A stretch of DNA of 64,000 nt from Deltaproteobacteria bacterium (GTDB lineage: Bacteria; Myxococcota; Myxococcia; Myxococcales; 40CM-4-68-19), in the NCBI GenBank assembly GCA_005879535.1, contig VBKI01000091.1:72710-136709 (forward strand), written 5' to 3'. Below the pieces are notes generated by a model that worked only from the letters and a program-made list of their open reading frames with translations, did no database searches and was not told the origin of the DNA. Positions 37,538 to 46,882 of the stretch are shown piece after piece. The position numbers and the translations under genes were made by a program. Within the stretch, counting starts at the first letter, position 1; every line of letters begins with the position of its first letter.

Positions 37538-40401
37538 GCCGTGGCCCTCGGCGCGACGGGGGCGAGCAGGGCGCGCACGGTCCGCTGGACGGACGGCGCC
37601 GGGTCTGCGGCAAGCTGTGCCAGCAGGCCGGGCGCTTCCGCGGGCGCCACGCGAGCCACCGCCAACGCGGAGGCTTCGCGCAACGGCGCCGAGGGGGCGT
37701 GCAGCGAGGACCGCAGGGCAGGCAGGACGGCGGCGAGCAGCCACGGCGCATCGAGGACCCAGCGCGCGGTGCAGGCTCCCACCCACAGCCCGCACTCGCC
37801 GCGGATCAGCGCGTCGGCGAGCTCGAGGGCGGGGCGCGCATCGGCCAGCACCTGGTCGCCGCGGCGCTTGGTCTCGTCGAGCGTCGCCATCACCTGCCGA
37901 TTCCACGGCTCGGGGAGCGTGTTGTCGAGCACCTCGATGGCGTTCCCCCGCGCTGCTGCGGACTCGGAGCGCAGGTACTCCGCGACGACGTCGAGCCTGA
38001 CGTCGGGCAACAGGACCTGGAGGAGCACCAGCGCCTGGAGCACGCGGGCATCCCGCTCCTCCAGCAACGCCATCGCCAGCAGCTCTCCCGCGCCGCGCGG
38101 CGCGTGTGCGGCCGCGCGCAGGGGTAGCTTCTTGAAGATCGCCAGCGCCGTCCGCGCCGCGGAGAGCTCGGCGTGCGCGGCGCGATCCACCCGCGCGATT
38201 TCGATGCGGATCCCGCGCTGGCGCCGGGTGAGCCGCGCCAGCGAGCGCGCCGCGGCCTTGCGCACCGCCGGCTCCCGGGCGGTGAGGGCGGCGACGAGCG
38301 CGTCCGCAGCTTCGCGCGTGGCCAGTCTCTGCAGTACGAGCGCCACGCCGCGGCGGCAATCGACTTGGGACGCTTCGTCGACGAGGATGCCCTGGAGCGC
38401 GCCTTCGATCCCCGGACCGTAGGCGGCGAGCGCGCCGGCGGCCTCCAGCGCCGTCTCCCGGCGCTGGAACTGCTCGACGATGGCCAGGATCAGCTCCGGA
38501 GCGCGCAGCTTGCCGGCGGCGGCGATCGCCCTGCGCCGGACCGCGTTCTCCGGGTCGCAGAGGAAAACGAGCAGCGGACGGAAGAACCCTCGCACGCCGA
38601 TGTTGCCGAGGGCGTCCGCGGCAGCCGCGCGATCGCGCGGGTCGACGGCCGCCAGAAGCTGGTTGAGCGGCTCGGCGGCGGCCAGCACGCCGTCGATTCC
38701 GGCGTGGCGGATGAGCGCGACGCACGCGGCGGCTCGAACCACGGCCTCGGGCGCGGTACGAACGTCGAGAAAGGGCAGCACGGCGGAAACGGCCGCCTCC
38801 TGCTCGATGGCGCAGACCGCTCCCAGCGCCGCCGCGCGCACCTCCGGAACCGGATCCCGCATCAGCGCGCGCATCTGCGGCAGCGGCTCGGTCGTGCCGA
38901 GCGCGCCGAGCTGCTCGAGAGTCGCGGCCCGCACGGCGGCATCCGGGTGCTGCAGCAATTGCCGCAACTCGGGCGTGAAGTCCGCCGCCTGGGAGAGCTG
39001 CCGCACCAGGGTGACAGCGTGGAGGATGGTCCCCGGGTCGCCGCCCAGCGCCGTGCGCAACGCGCGCAACGTCGCCTCGTTGAGGCCGGAGAACTCCATG
39101 CCGGAGAGATCGAGGTGCCGCCGTTCCAGCGACTCGACGAGGCTGCGGACATACTCGCCGCGGGCGCGCACGAGCAGCCCGATCCAGACCGCGACGAGCA
39201 CCAGTACGGCGGCGGTCAGCGGGCGGCCGCTTCCACCCGAGTGCTTGTAGAGCAGCAGGACCGCCCCGGCGCAGGCCACCGAGCTGGGCTTGAGGACGCC
39301 GTCGATGAACGCTTTCGCACGCCCGCGGACATGCGGCTGCACCGGCACGTACAGGAGCTGCATCGAGGCGTCGTTGATGGTGTAGCGGAAGATGGTATCC
39401 GAGCCTTTCGCGAGCGAGCTGACGAAGAGCCCGGGAGCCGAGAACGCGACGGAAGCGCCCGAGCCGAGCGCGAGCCCGAGCGGCAGAGGCAAGAGCGAGG
39501 CGAGGATCCCGTACCGCTCGAGCACGCGCCCGGTCACCCAGATCTGTACCGCGAGCGCCACACCGCCGCAGATGCCATAGAAGCGGCCGAAGTACCCGGC
39601 GAGGTCGTTCTCGTCCAGCACTGCCGCAGCGGAAAGCTTGAACTGGAAGTCGACGATGGTCACCGCCGCGGCGCTGACCGCTCCGATCAGCGCGACGATC
39701 GTCAGGTGCCTTTGCGAGAGGAAGGAAAGGCCGGCGCGGGAGAGCACTCGTGCCTTCCTCACCGGGCGGGAGCGAAGCGGCAGCGGGGAAGGCGAGGCCA
39801 GCCGCGAGCCTGCCTGGGCCAGAGTCGCGCAGAGAATGAGCTGCGCCACCATCAGGAGCAGCAGGTTCTGCGCCCCGAAGACCTGCGCGTATCGTCCGAT
39901 GAGAAGTCCGAAGATCACGTTCGCAAGCGTCCCGCCGCCGCCGATGAGCCCGAAGAGCCGCTTCGCCTCGCGAGCATGGAAAACGTCGTTGGCCAGCGTC
40001 CAGAACTGGATCACCACCAGCGACCCCATCGCCTCGACGAAGACGTAGAGGCCGGCGTAGACCCAGACGGCGTCGGTGACGGTCAGCACCGCCCAGAAAG
40101 CCGCGCCCAGCGCCGCGCATCCCAGCGCGCTCACGGCGTTGAGCAAACCGCGGCGCATGCGGTCGGCGATCCGCGCGTACAGCCAGGAGACGAGCACGAT
40201 GGCGATCGAGCTCCAGATGTACATCCCGGCGAGGCCGCGGGCGGGGCGATTCGAGAGGTAGAGGGCGTCGCGGACCGAGCGCCCGACCACCACGGCGCCG
40301 ATCGCGTTCGCCGCATACAGCGCCATCAGGGCGACGCGACGCTGCTCCCCCGGGCGGATGCGCAGGCCGGCTTCGAGCGCACGTTCGATCCTGCCTGCCA
40401 T
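37534..40401 (-). CDS. ATP/ADP translocase-like (NTT/Npt) membrane transporter fused to HEAT repeats
   Basis: The 955-residue product has about 12 membrane spans in its first half, beginning ALMALYAANAIGAVVVGRSV and SVRDALYLSNRPARG. The RDALYLS segment is typical of the TLC/Npt nucleotide-transporter family. The second half, from about residue 440, is a solenoid of HEAT repeats such as HPDAAVRAATLEQLGALG and DPVPEVRAAALGAVCAI. Free-living bacterial relatives with this fusion are known, but their substrate is unclear; ATP/ADP exchange is not implied. I start at ATG 40401, because GAGAG lies upstream; GTG 40419 adds six codons. It is immediately followed by the cNMP-binding gene (4-nt overlap). 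Confidence 0.78.
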   Translation of the reverse strand: MAGRIERALEAGLRIRPGEQRRVALMALYAANAIGAVVVGRSVRDALYLSNRPARGLAGMYIWSSIAIVLVSWLYARIADRMRRGLLNAVSALGCAALGAAFWAVLTVTDAVWVYAGLYVFVEAMGSLVVIQFWTLANDVFHAREAKRLFGLIGGGGTLANVIFGLLIGRYAQVFGAQNLLLLMVAQLILCATLAQAGSRLASPSPLPLRSRPVRKARVLSRAGLSFLSQRHLTIVALIGAVSAAAVTIVDFQFKLSAAAVLDENDLAGYFGRFYGICGGVALAVQIWVTGRVLERYGILASLLPLPLGLALGSGASVAFSAPGLFVSSLAKGSDTIFRYTINDASMQLLYVPVQPHVRGRAKAFIDGVLKPSSVACAGAVLLLYKHSGGSGRPLTAAVLVLVAVWIGLLVRARGEYVRSLVESLERRHLDLSGMEFSGLNEATLRALRTALGGDPGTILHAVTLVRQLSQAADFTPELRQLLQHPDAAVRAATLEQLGALGTTEPLPQMRALMRDPVPEVRAAALGAVCAIEQEAAVSAVLPFLDVRTAPEAVVRAAACVALIRHAGIDGVLAAAEPLNQLLAAVDPRDRAAAADALGNIGVRGFFRPLLVFLCDPENAVRRRAIAAAGKLRAPELILAIVEQFQRRETALEAAGALAAYGPGIEGALQGILVDEASQVDCRRGVALVLQRLATREAADALVAALTAREPAVRKAAARSLARLTRRQRGIRIEIARVDRAAHAELSAARTALAIFKKLPLRAAAHAPRGAGELLAMALLEERDARVLQALVLLQVLLPDVRLDVVAEYLRSESAAARGNAIEVLDNTLPEPWNRQVMATLDETKRRGDQVLADARPALELADALIRGECGLWVGACTARWVLDAPWLLAAVLPALRSSLHAPSAPLREASALAVARVAPAEAPGLLAQLAADPAPSVQRTVRALLAPVAPRATA

Positions 40402-40490
40402 CTGCTCTCGAGAGTACACGCCGCGCGCCGGAGCGCGCCAGGAACTGACGCCGCCGGATGTCTACGCTTCTCCCACCCGTGGAGCGGGCG

Positions 40491-43373
40491 TCAGAACACG
40501 CCGCCGAGCGCGGCGTAGCAGTCGAGGATCGCGACCGGTCCCGACTCCAGCCCTCTCGCGCACCCGAAGCGCAGATCGGTCGGCAGGATCCAGCCGAGCA
40601 CGACCTCGGCGCGCAGCTCCGCGCCGGCGCCGGTGTGGAGGTGGAAGTCGTGTCGCGAGAACGTGAACGCGTCGCCGACATCGGCAAAGACCGCGGCGTG
40701 CAGGCGGCGGAGGTAGACGGGCAGGGTCCACGCTCCGGTCTCGACGTCAAAGAGGGGAAAGCGGTACTCCGCGGTCCCCAGCGCATAAGCGGTGCCGTGA
40801 AAGGAGTCTCGCGCGAAACCTCGAAGGCGCGGCGTCCCAGCCGCCGGGTTGAGGACGCTCCGTACCAGATCCCCCTGCTGGAAGCCGCCGAGGAAGAAAT
40901 CGTGCCGGTTCGACAGATCCCCGTTCGAGACACCGAACGAGCCGCGCAGGGCCAGCGCATGGTGCCAGGGAACGCCGCGCGTGCTCCAGGGCAGGGCGAA
41001 GAACTTCGATGCGGACGTCGTCGCCTGCCAGAACGAGAACTGGCTTCCGAGAGCAGGGTCGGAAAGACGCAGGGAGAGGGCGAATCGCTGGCCGCGCTCG
41101 CTGGAGATGCTGCGGACGAAGCGCCTCACGTCGGACCACGAGTACGTCAGCGTCGCCGCGGCGAGCAGCCCCGGCGACGTGGGAACGCCGAGCGGATTGG
41201 TGTCGACGGCCAGGTTCTCCAGCTCGTACGTGAGCGAGAGCGACTGCGAGCGTTCCACCTCTGAGAACGGGAACGAAGCGGTGATCGAGCCGCCGATGGA
41301 TCGCTCGAAGTAGTAGCCCGGCGCATCCAGTCCGCCGGCTGCCTGCGGCGCGCCGAGGTCCCGGGTGAACTCCAGCGTCAGGTCGGGATAGAGCGAGTGA
41401 TTGACGTAGATGAGGTCAAATCCCGGCTCCTTCCCGTAGATGCTCCACCAGGCGGTGGCGGCGTATTCGTGCCGGTCCACGGCGTCGAATCCCGCCGTCA
41501 GCGCCCCCACCGTCGTTCCGTATCCGTCGGCCGCCGCGTACGGGAGCCAGAAATGCGGCCTCAGCGTTTCCCAGGGCGAGTAGGGCCGCGTCGGATAGAT
41601 CTCCTCCTGCGGCACCGCCGTGACCGGCGGACGCTGCTCGGCCAGCGGCGCCGCCGTGACCGGGCGCCAGGAGTCGGGCTCGAGCGGCATGCGTCCGACG
41701 TCGTATCCGCGCGAGCTGTAGGTCACGAGCGCGAGCTGCGTTCCGTCCGGCGAGGGATCGGGCTCGAAGGCCCCCAGCACGACGTTCGTGACCTGGCGCA
41801 GATCGCCCGGCCTCCACGCGTACAAGTTGTAGACGCCATTGCGATCGCTGCTGAACAGGAGCCAGCGCCCGTCGCGCGTCCAGGCGGGGTCGCGGTCCAG
41901 CGCCCGATCCCGGGTGACGTCGGTGACCGCGAGCGAGGCGCGGTCGACGATGCGCACGTCCCAGGCGCCGTCGCGGTGGTGCAGAAACGCGACCCGCGCG
42001 CCGTCGGGCGAGTAGCGCGGGCTGTCCACCGGCTCGGCGTGCGGGTCCTCGAAGAGGACCCGGGGACCTTCGGCCCGCAGCTCCGCGATCGCCGTCCTTC
42101 CCCCGCTGCGCCTCCAGACGAATGCGATGTTGCCGTCGCGCGAAACGTCGGGGCTCCGCGCGCGCAGACCGCGGCTCAACCTGCGCTCGTCGCCGGTACG
42201 CGGATCGACGGAGTAGAGGTCCTGGAGGATCTCGAACTCCTGGAATACCTGCGCACGCGCGTACACGACGCGCCCGTCCGGGCCCACCGCGAGCGTCGAG
42301 TCCCCCGAACCATCCGACCAGAGATTCCCGACGTGCCGGTCGCCGGGACGGGTCGACTCCGTCATGGGAACAGGCGGTCCGCAACACTTGTCCGGACGGA
42401 CCGCGCGGATCTCCGCCAGCCGATCCGGCCCGGCGTTCGTGTAGTACAGCGTCGACGCGTCGGGGCTCCAACGCGGTGTGCGGACCCATTCCCCGAGCCG
42501 CGTGAGCGGCTCGATGGCCGTGGGCCCCGACGCGCCGACCTGCGCCTGCAGTCGAGATGCGCGCCGCAGCTCCTCCGCCGCGAACTGGTCGTAGAGCTGG
42601 AGATAGGTCGGTCCCAGCACCCGCTCGGCGCTGAAGTTCATCGCGAAGGGGACGGGCCGCGATCCGAAATCGTGCGACAGGTCCCGCAGCGCGCCGAGGC
42701 CGTATTCGTTCCCGATGAAGGAGAGGAAGCGCGATCCGACGGTGTACTGGCCGAAGCCGCGCGGCCATTCGAGCGGAAGGTTGGAGAGCGTGTCGATCCG
42801 CGGAAGCTTGCCCTCCAGGACCTCGGCGCGCAGCACCATGTCCTCTTCCGACGCGCGCACGCGTCCCGCCGCGCTCACCTCGCTCTCGGCGAAGGTGGCC
42901 ATGCCCTCGATGAACCAGATCGGCTGTCCGCCGTTGGTGATCCACAGCTTGCCGAAGACGTCATTCACCGCCTGCGGAAGGCCGAGCACGGTGTCGAGGT
43001 GGAGGATGTGCGTGTATTCGTGCGAGATCAGCTCGTAGACGTTGTCGTCGAAGTCGGCGAGCGTGCTGCGCGCGTCCGGGGGCGGAGCATAGGCGTGGAT
43101 CAGGTTGTAGAGGATGGGGCTGGCGCTGCCGTTGGCGAAGTCGGTGTCGTCCTGCACCACGATATGCGTCCGTCCGTCCGGAACATGGTCCAGAAGCGGA
43201 ACCAGGCGCTGGTACGAAAGCTCCGCGGCCCGCGCGACCCGCTGCGCGTACCGGTACGTTCCCTGGTGGTAGTGGACCTCGAAATGGGGTGTGTCGAGCG
43301 TCTCCCAGACGAACCGCGGGTCCAGCGCGACCGCCGGCAGACCCGCGAGCAAGAGGAGCGCGAACAGCCGCAT
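40491..43373 (-). CDS. secreted HEYTH metallopeptidase-beta-propeller-outer-membrane barrel protein
   Basis: This 960-residue protein has a short signal (LFALLLLAGLPAVA). A gluzincin-like domain follows, with HEYTHILHLD near 115 and WFIEGMATFAES near 153, giving the His-His-Glu zinc pattern. A TolB/PD40-type propeller follows (about 290-590; blades WSPDASTLYYTNAG, PRYSPDGARVAFLHH, PSPDGTQLALVT). The C-terminal about 330 residues have alternating aromatic/hydrophobic strands ending in LGGVF, as in BamA/surface-antigen barrels. It may be a cell-surface protease or sensor. The gene for the alpha/beta hydrolase lies directly before it with no gap. Confidence 0.82.
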   Translation of the reverse strand: MRLFALLLLAGLPAVALDPRFVWETLDTPHFEVHYHQGTYRYAQRVARAAELSYQRLVPLLDHVPDGRTHIVVQDDTDFANGSASPILYNLIHAYAPPPDARSTLADFDDNVYELISHEYTHILHLDTVLGLPQAVNDVFGKLWITNGGQPIWFIEGMATFAESEVSAAGRVRASEEDMVLRAEVLEGKLPRIDTLSNLPLEWPRGFGQYTVGSRFLSFIGNEYGLGALRDLSHDFGSRPVPFAMNFSAERVLGPTYLQLYDQFAAEELRRASRLQAQVGASGPTAIEPLTRLGEWVRTPRWSPDASTLYYTNAGPDRLAEIRAVRPDKCCGPPVPMTESTRPGDRHVGNLWSDGSGDSTLAVGPDGRVVYARAQVFQEFEILQDLYSVDPRTGDERRLSRGLRARSPDVSRDGNIAFVWRRSGGRTAIAELRAEGPRVLFEDPHAEPVDSPRYSPDGARVAFLHHRDGAWDVRIVDRASLAVTDVTRDRALDRDPAWTRDGRWLLFSSDRNGVYNLYAWRPGDLRQVTNVVLGAFEPDPSPDGTQLALVTYSSRGYDVGRMPLEPDSWRPVTAAPLAEQRPPVTAVPQEEIYPTRPYSPWETLRPHFWLPYAAADGYGTTVGALTAGFDAVDRHEYAATAWWSIYGKEPGFDLIYVNHSLYPDLTLEFTRDLGAPQAAGGLDAPGYYFERSIGGSITASFPFSEVERSQSLSLTYELENLAVDTNPLGVPTSPGLLAAATLTYSWSDVRRFVRSISSERGQRFALSLRLSDPALGSQFSFWQATTSASKFFALPWSTRGVPWHHALALRGSFGVSNGDLSNRHDFFLGGFQQGDLVRSVLNPAAGTPRLRGFARDSFHGTAYALGTAEYRFPLFDVETGAWTLPVYLRRLHAAVFADVGDAFTFSRHDFHLHTGAGAELRAEVVLGWILPTDLRFGCARGLESGPVAILDCYAALGGVF

Positions 43374-44303
43374 TCAGCCAGTGCGCCGCGCCGTCGAGGA
43401 TCCGCGCGCGGGAATGCTGGCCAGGAACTTCTCCAGCCGAAGCGCGATCAGCTCGGGATGCTCGATGGGGGCCACATGCGTCCCGCCCGGCACCGTCAGG
43501 AGCTCCGCGCCCGGAATGCGCGACCGCATCTCCTCGCTGAGCCAGTAAGGCGTGAACGTGTCGTCGGTCCCGGCGACGATCAGCGTGGGGGCGCTCACAT
43601 GCGGCAAGTGATCGAACGCGGTGTGCTCGCTCGCGTGCTTCAGCATCCCCAGGAAGAGCTGGGGATCCATCCCGGCGAGATGCCGGAAGTAGGGAAGGAA
43701 ATCGTCGCGGCGCACCAGCCGGCCGTTCACCTCGAAATGCGTGGCGATCTGGTAGGCGAGCTCCCCGCTCGCGGCCAGGCGCCAGATGAGGCTCATGGCC
43801 TGGGGGTACTTTCCCGCGGCCACGATCATCGACGGCAGCAGGATCTTCAGCGCTTTGCTGTCGTGAAAGGTATCCAGAGGCAATCCGTACGAGCCGCAGA
43901 TCAGGACCAGGCCCAGGACCTGATCGGGCCGGCGGCGGTGGTGCTCGAGCGCGACTTGCACGCCCATCGAGTGGCCGAGCAGCACCGCCTGCGAGGTCCG
44001 CGTCGCTTGCAGGACGCTCTCCAGATCGGAGGAAATGTCGTCGAAGCCGACTCGGGTGGAATCACGCGGGACACCGCTGCGCCCGTGGCCGCGGTAGTGC
44101 CAGTGGACGATCCGGTGTCGCGCGGCGAAATCGCGCAGGACGTATTTCCAGGCGAATCCGTCGCAGCCGATCCCGTCGCAGCAGACGAGCGCCGGAGCGC
44201 CGTTCCCGACCGCCGACCAGTGGATTCGCGTGCCGTCGCGGCCCTCGGCGAATCCCGTTTCGACCCCTTGCAGCTCCGCCTGCATGCCGGAATGGTAGCG
44301 CAT
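43374..44303 (-). CDS. alpha/beta hydrolase
   Basis: The 309-residue protein has the fold's oxyanion region CCDGIGCDGFAWKYVLRDF and HYRGHGRSGVPRD, the nucleophile elbow LLGHSMGVQVALEHH (Ser), an acid in VAGTDDTFTPYWLSEEM, and a catalytic His in GGTHVAPIEHPE. It is a single-domain cytosolic esterase/lipase or C-C hydrolase. The substrate is unknown. ATG 44303 is used; ATG 44285 is an equally good start and would skip six residues without similarity. Its TGA directly abuts the start of the protease-propeller gene, so the two are probably an operon. Confidence 0.86.
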   Translation of the reverse strand: MRYHSGMQAELQGVETGFAEGRDGTRIHWSAVGNGAPALVCCDGIGCDGFAWKYVLRDFAARHRIVHWHYRGHGRSGVPRDSTRVGFDDISSDLESVLQATRTSQAVLLGHSMGVQVALEHHRRRPDQVLGLVLICGSYGLPLDTFHDSKALKILLPSMIVAAGKYPQAMSLIWRLAASGELAYQIATHFEVNGRLVRRDDFLPYFRHLAGMDPQLFLGMLKHASEHTAFDHLPHVSAPTLIVAGTDDTFTPYWLSEEMRSRIPGAELLTVPGGTHVAPIEHPELIALRLEKFLASIPARGSSTARRTG

Positions 44304-44355
44304 GTACCTGCCGCACGCTGGCCCGATCCGGCAACGCGTCTTAATATCGGCGGGG

Positions 44356-45282
44356 ATGCACGATCATCTTCACGCAAACGACCGCGCGCATCCCCACGGT
44401 CCGGAGCGCGTCGGCGAGCAGCGGCGGCTGGTGCTCGCGCTCGTGGTGGCGATCGTCGCCACGGTGGCAGAAGCGGCGGGCGGGTGGGTATCGAACAGCC
44501 TCGCCCTGCTGTCGGATGCGGGACACATGCTGGCGGACGCCGCCGCGATCGGGCTCTCGCTCTTCGCGCTCCGCGTCGCCACCCGACCGGCGGACGCGAA
44601 GCGGACCTACGGGTACTACCGTCTCGAAATCCTGGCTGCGCTGGTCAACGGCGGCGCTCTGTTCGCCATCGCCGCGGCGATCGCCGTCGAGGGCTACCGC
44701 CGGCTCATGCATCCGGAGCCGGTCCACGTGAGCACCATGGTGCTGCTCGCCTGCCTCGGGATCGCCCTCAACGCGGTCGGCATGTGGATCACCAGCGCCG
44801 GAGCGCACAGCAGCATGAACCTGCGCTCCACCTTTCTGCACCTCGCCGGAGATCTGCTCAATTCCGTCGGCGTGCTCGTCTCGGCGGTGCTGATCGCCTG
44901 GACCGGGCGGCTCGCGGCGGACCCCATCGTCAGCTTCCTCATCGCTGGGACCATCGTCTGGAGCGCCATCCGGCTCTGCCGCGAAGCGGTCGACGTCCTC
45001 CTGGAGGGCGCGCCAGGCCACATCCCGGTCGTCGACGTCTCCTCGGCCATTGCCAACGTGCCGGGCGTGGCGGCGGTGCACGACCTCCACGTCTGGACCA
45101 TCACCAGCGGGCTTGTGGCGCTGTCCTGCCACATCGTGGTGACCTGCGACGGACCAGGCTGCCGCAGCCACGACGAGATCCTCACCGAAGCAAAGGCGGT
45201 GTTGCGCGACCGGTTCGCGATCGAGCACACCACGATCCAGTTCGAGAGCGAGCAGTACCGCCATGAAGAGGTGGTGCATTAG
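44356..45282 (+). CDS. cation diffusion facilitator (zinc/cobalt/cadmium exporter, CzcD-like)
   Basis: The 308-residue transporter starts MHDHLHANDRAHPHG, a His-rich cytosolic metal-binding leader. Six membrane spans follow. The transport-site motif SDAGHMLADAAAIG appears in span 2 and FLHLAGDLLNSVGVL in span 5, each with the H-x3-D metal ligands. The C-terminal cytosolic domain contains AVHDLHVWTITSGLVALSCH. It exports divalent metal using the proton gradient. ATG 44356 is preceded by GGCGGGG; the longer frame from 44302 overlaps the promoter space of the divergent hydrolase. Confidence 0.92.
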   Translation: MHDHLHANDRAHPHGPERVGEQRRLVLALVVAIVATVAEAAGGWVSNSLALLSDAGHMLADAAAIGLSLFALRVATRPADAKRTYGYYRLEILAALVNGGALFAIAAAIAVEGYRRLMHPEPVHVSTMVLLACLGIALNAVGMWITSAGAHSSMNLRSTFLHLAGDLLNSVGVLVSAVLIAWTGRLAADPIVSFLIAGTIVWSAIRLCREAVDVLLEGAPGHIPVVDVSSAIANVPGVAAVHDLHVWTITSGLVALSCHIVVTCDGPGCRSHDEILTEAKAVLRDRFAIEHTTIQFESEQYRHEEVVH

Positions 45283-45353
45283 GCGCTGCCGCACCGACGG
45301 TGCGGCTTTGCGCCTACGTTTCGAGCGTGATTTATCGCCAACGGGGGTTCGAA

Positions 45354-46340
45354 ATGCGTTCCGGTTCCGGCGCGCTGCAGCGGGTCTGGTCGAGGCGGCC
45401 GGCGAAGGCCATCGCGCGGCCTGGCGCCCGCGAGCTCCTGGTGCTCAGCGTCCGCGACCTGCTCGCCGCTGCCGCCCGTGAGGACCTTCTCCTGGTCGCC
45501 CTGGCGGCGCCCGCGCCGGCGGCGATTGCGGGATTCGTGCGGGCCGCGCGCGATGCGGAAGCGCCGCTGCTTCTCGTCCGCCCCTCGGGCGCGGCGGAGG
45601 AGAAGGGACCGCAGGAAGCGCGCGACGACGCCGCCTTCACGGAGGCGGCCTTCCGCACCGCCGCCGACATGCGCTTTCATGGCCCGCTCGTGCTCCTCAA
45701 GGATCCACCGCGCGCCGGCAGCGGCATCCCCGACGCCGAACGCGTGCAGCGGGAAGTGGAAGCTGGATTCACGGGAGTCTCGCTGGCGGCGGCGGATACG
45801 CAGAAGCACGTGCGGGACGCGGCGCTCGCCGCAAGCGCCGTCTGCCAGATGGAGCTCGGCCTGGAGATCGTACCGCTCGGAGGAGCCCGCGCGGCCGCCG
45901 AGCTGGCGCGGCAGCTCAGGTCGCGGGGAGCGCCCCCGAGCGCGGTCAGGATCAGCGGGCTCGAGGATCAGTCCGAGGAGCTCTCCGCGGAGCTCGGTGA
46001 CATCGCGCTATCCACGGCCATCGAGGCGGCGGCACTCGAATCGCGCAAGGGCCTGCGGCAGCTGGTGGCATCGGGCCCGTTCCTGCGCGCGCTTCGACGC
46101 GCGGTCCCTGCGGAGACGTGGGACGCGCTCCAGTCCTGGTCGGACGAGAGCGGCGCAACGCCGGAGCAGTCGGCGGCGCGGCACCAGCGCGTGCTTCGCG
46201 ACTTGCCGGCTGACGTGCAGGGCAGGCTGGAAGCTCTCTGCTGCTTCGAAGCCCTGGATCTGTTCCGCAAGGCCTCCGCCCAGCGCACGTCGGCGCGGCT
46301 GATCGCCGCCATCGCGGCGCTGCACGAAGGCGAGGATTGA
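45354..46340 (+). CDS. TIM-barrel protein, class-II aldolase-like, probably catalytically altered
   Basis: The 328-residue protein fits the pattern of class-II (GatZ/FBA-like) aldolase barrels: RELLVLSVRDLLAAAARE, then AADMRFHGPLVLLKDPP, AGFTGVSLAAADTQKHVRD, and LELGLEIVPLGG-like. In true class-II enzymes the third strand carries a His-x-Asp metal/proton site (HxDH). Here LLKDPP shows no His. I therefore infer a degenerate or altered member. The start ATG 45354 has no clear ribosome site. It lies 3 nt upstream of rsmD (overlap of 4), so co-translated with it. Confidence is in the gene, not the function. Confidence 0.6.
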   Translation: MRSGSGALQRVWSRRPAKAIARPGARELLVLSVRDLLAAAAREDLLLVALAAPAPAAIAGFVRAARDAEAPLLLVRPSGAAEEKGPQEARDDAAFTEAAFRTAADMRFHGPLVLLKDPPRAGSGIPDAERVQREVEAGFTGVSLAAADTQKHVRDAALAASAVCQMELGLEIVPLGGARAAAELARQLRSRGAPPSAVRISGLEDQSEELSAELGDIALSTAIEAAALESRKGLRQLVASGPFLRALRRAVPAETWDALQSWSDESGATPEQSAARHQRVLRDLPADVQGRLEALCCFEALDLFRKASAQRTSARLIAAIAALHEGED

Positions 46341-46882
46341 GGATCGTCGGCGGCGAGGCGCGCGGGCGGCCGCTCCGCGCCGTGCCGGGAAGGAGCACGC
46401 GGCCGACAGCGGACCGCGTTCGGCAGAGTCTCTTCGATGCGCTCGGACAGCGCGTGGACGGCCTGGTGGTGCTCGATCTCTACGCGGGCACCGGCGCGCT
46501 CGCTCTTGAGGCGATCTCGCGGGGCGCAGCGCGCGCCACCCTCGTCGAGAACGACGCGCGCGCCTGCGCCGCCATTTTCCACAACGTCGAGTCGCTCCGG
46601 TACGGCGAACGCTGCCGCCTGCTTCGCGCGGAGCTGCCGGAGGCGCTGCAGCAGCTGCGCGGCGAGCGATTCGATCTGGTCTTCTCCGATCCGCCCTATG
46701 CGCTTCGCGCCGCGCAGACGACGCTCGATGGCCTCAGCTCCAACGGCCTGCTCTCGCCGGCCGCCAGGGTCGTCGTGGAGATGGATCGCCGTGAGCCTGT
46801 TCCGGCGGCTCCGGCCGGCCTGCGGCTCGTCGACGAGCGGCGGTACGGCGATACGCGCGCGCTGATCCTGTCAGCGGAATAG
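46337..46882 (+). CDS. rsmD: 16S rRNA (guanine966-N2)-methyltransferase
   Basis: The 181-residue protein has an IVGGEARGRPLRAVPG start (RsmD-specific), STRPTADRVRQSLFDAL, the SAM-binding LDLYAGTGALALEAISRGA, and the catalytic DPPY (FSDPPYALR). It methylates the 2-amino group of G966 in 16S rRNA. The start is TTG 46337, overlapping the preceding stop. The neighbour coaD at 48125 often follows rsmD in bacteria; here a minus-strand lipoprotein gene separates them and overlaps rsmD by 12 nt. Confidence 0.93.
   Translation: MRIVGGEARGRPLRAVPGRSTRPTADRVRQSLFDALGQRVDGLVVLDLYAGTGALALEAISRGAARATLVENDARACAAIFHNVESLRYGERCRLLRAELPEALQQLRGERFDLVFSDPPYALRAAQTTLDGLSSNGLLSPAARVVVEMDRREPVPAAPAGLRLVDERRYGDTRALILSAE

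Noticed and set aside
41397-45266. 1289-codon open frame on the plus strand, opposite the protease-propeller and hydrolase genes
   Set aside because: Low-complexity Arg/Gly/Glu-rich translation without motifs; only the CDF part, in another frame, is real.
45335-45360. GGGGTTCGAA sequence resembling a tRNA T-arm
   Set aside because: No cloverleaf partner arms or acceptor stem could be formed around it.
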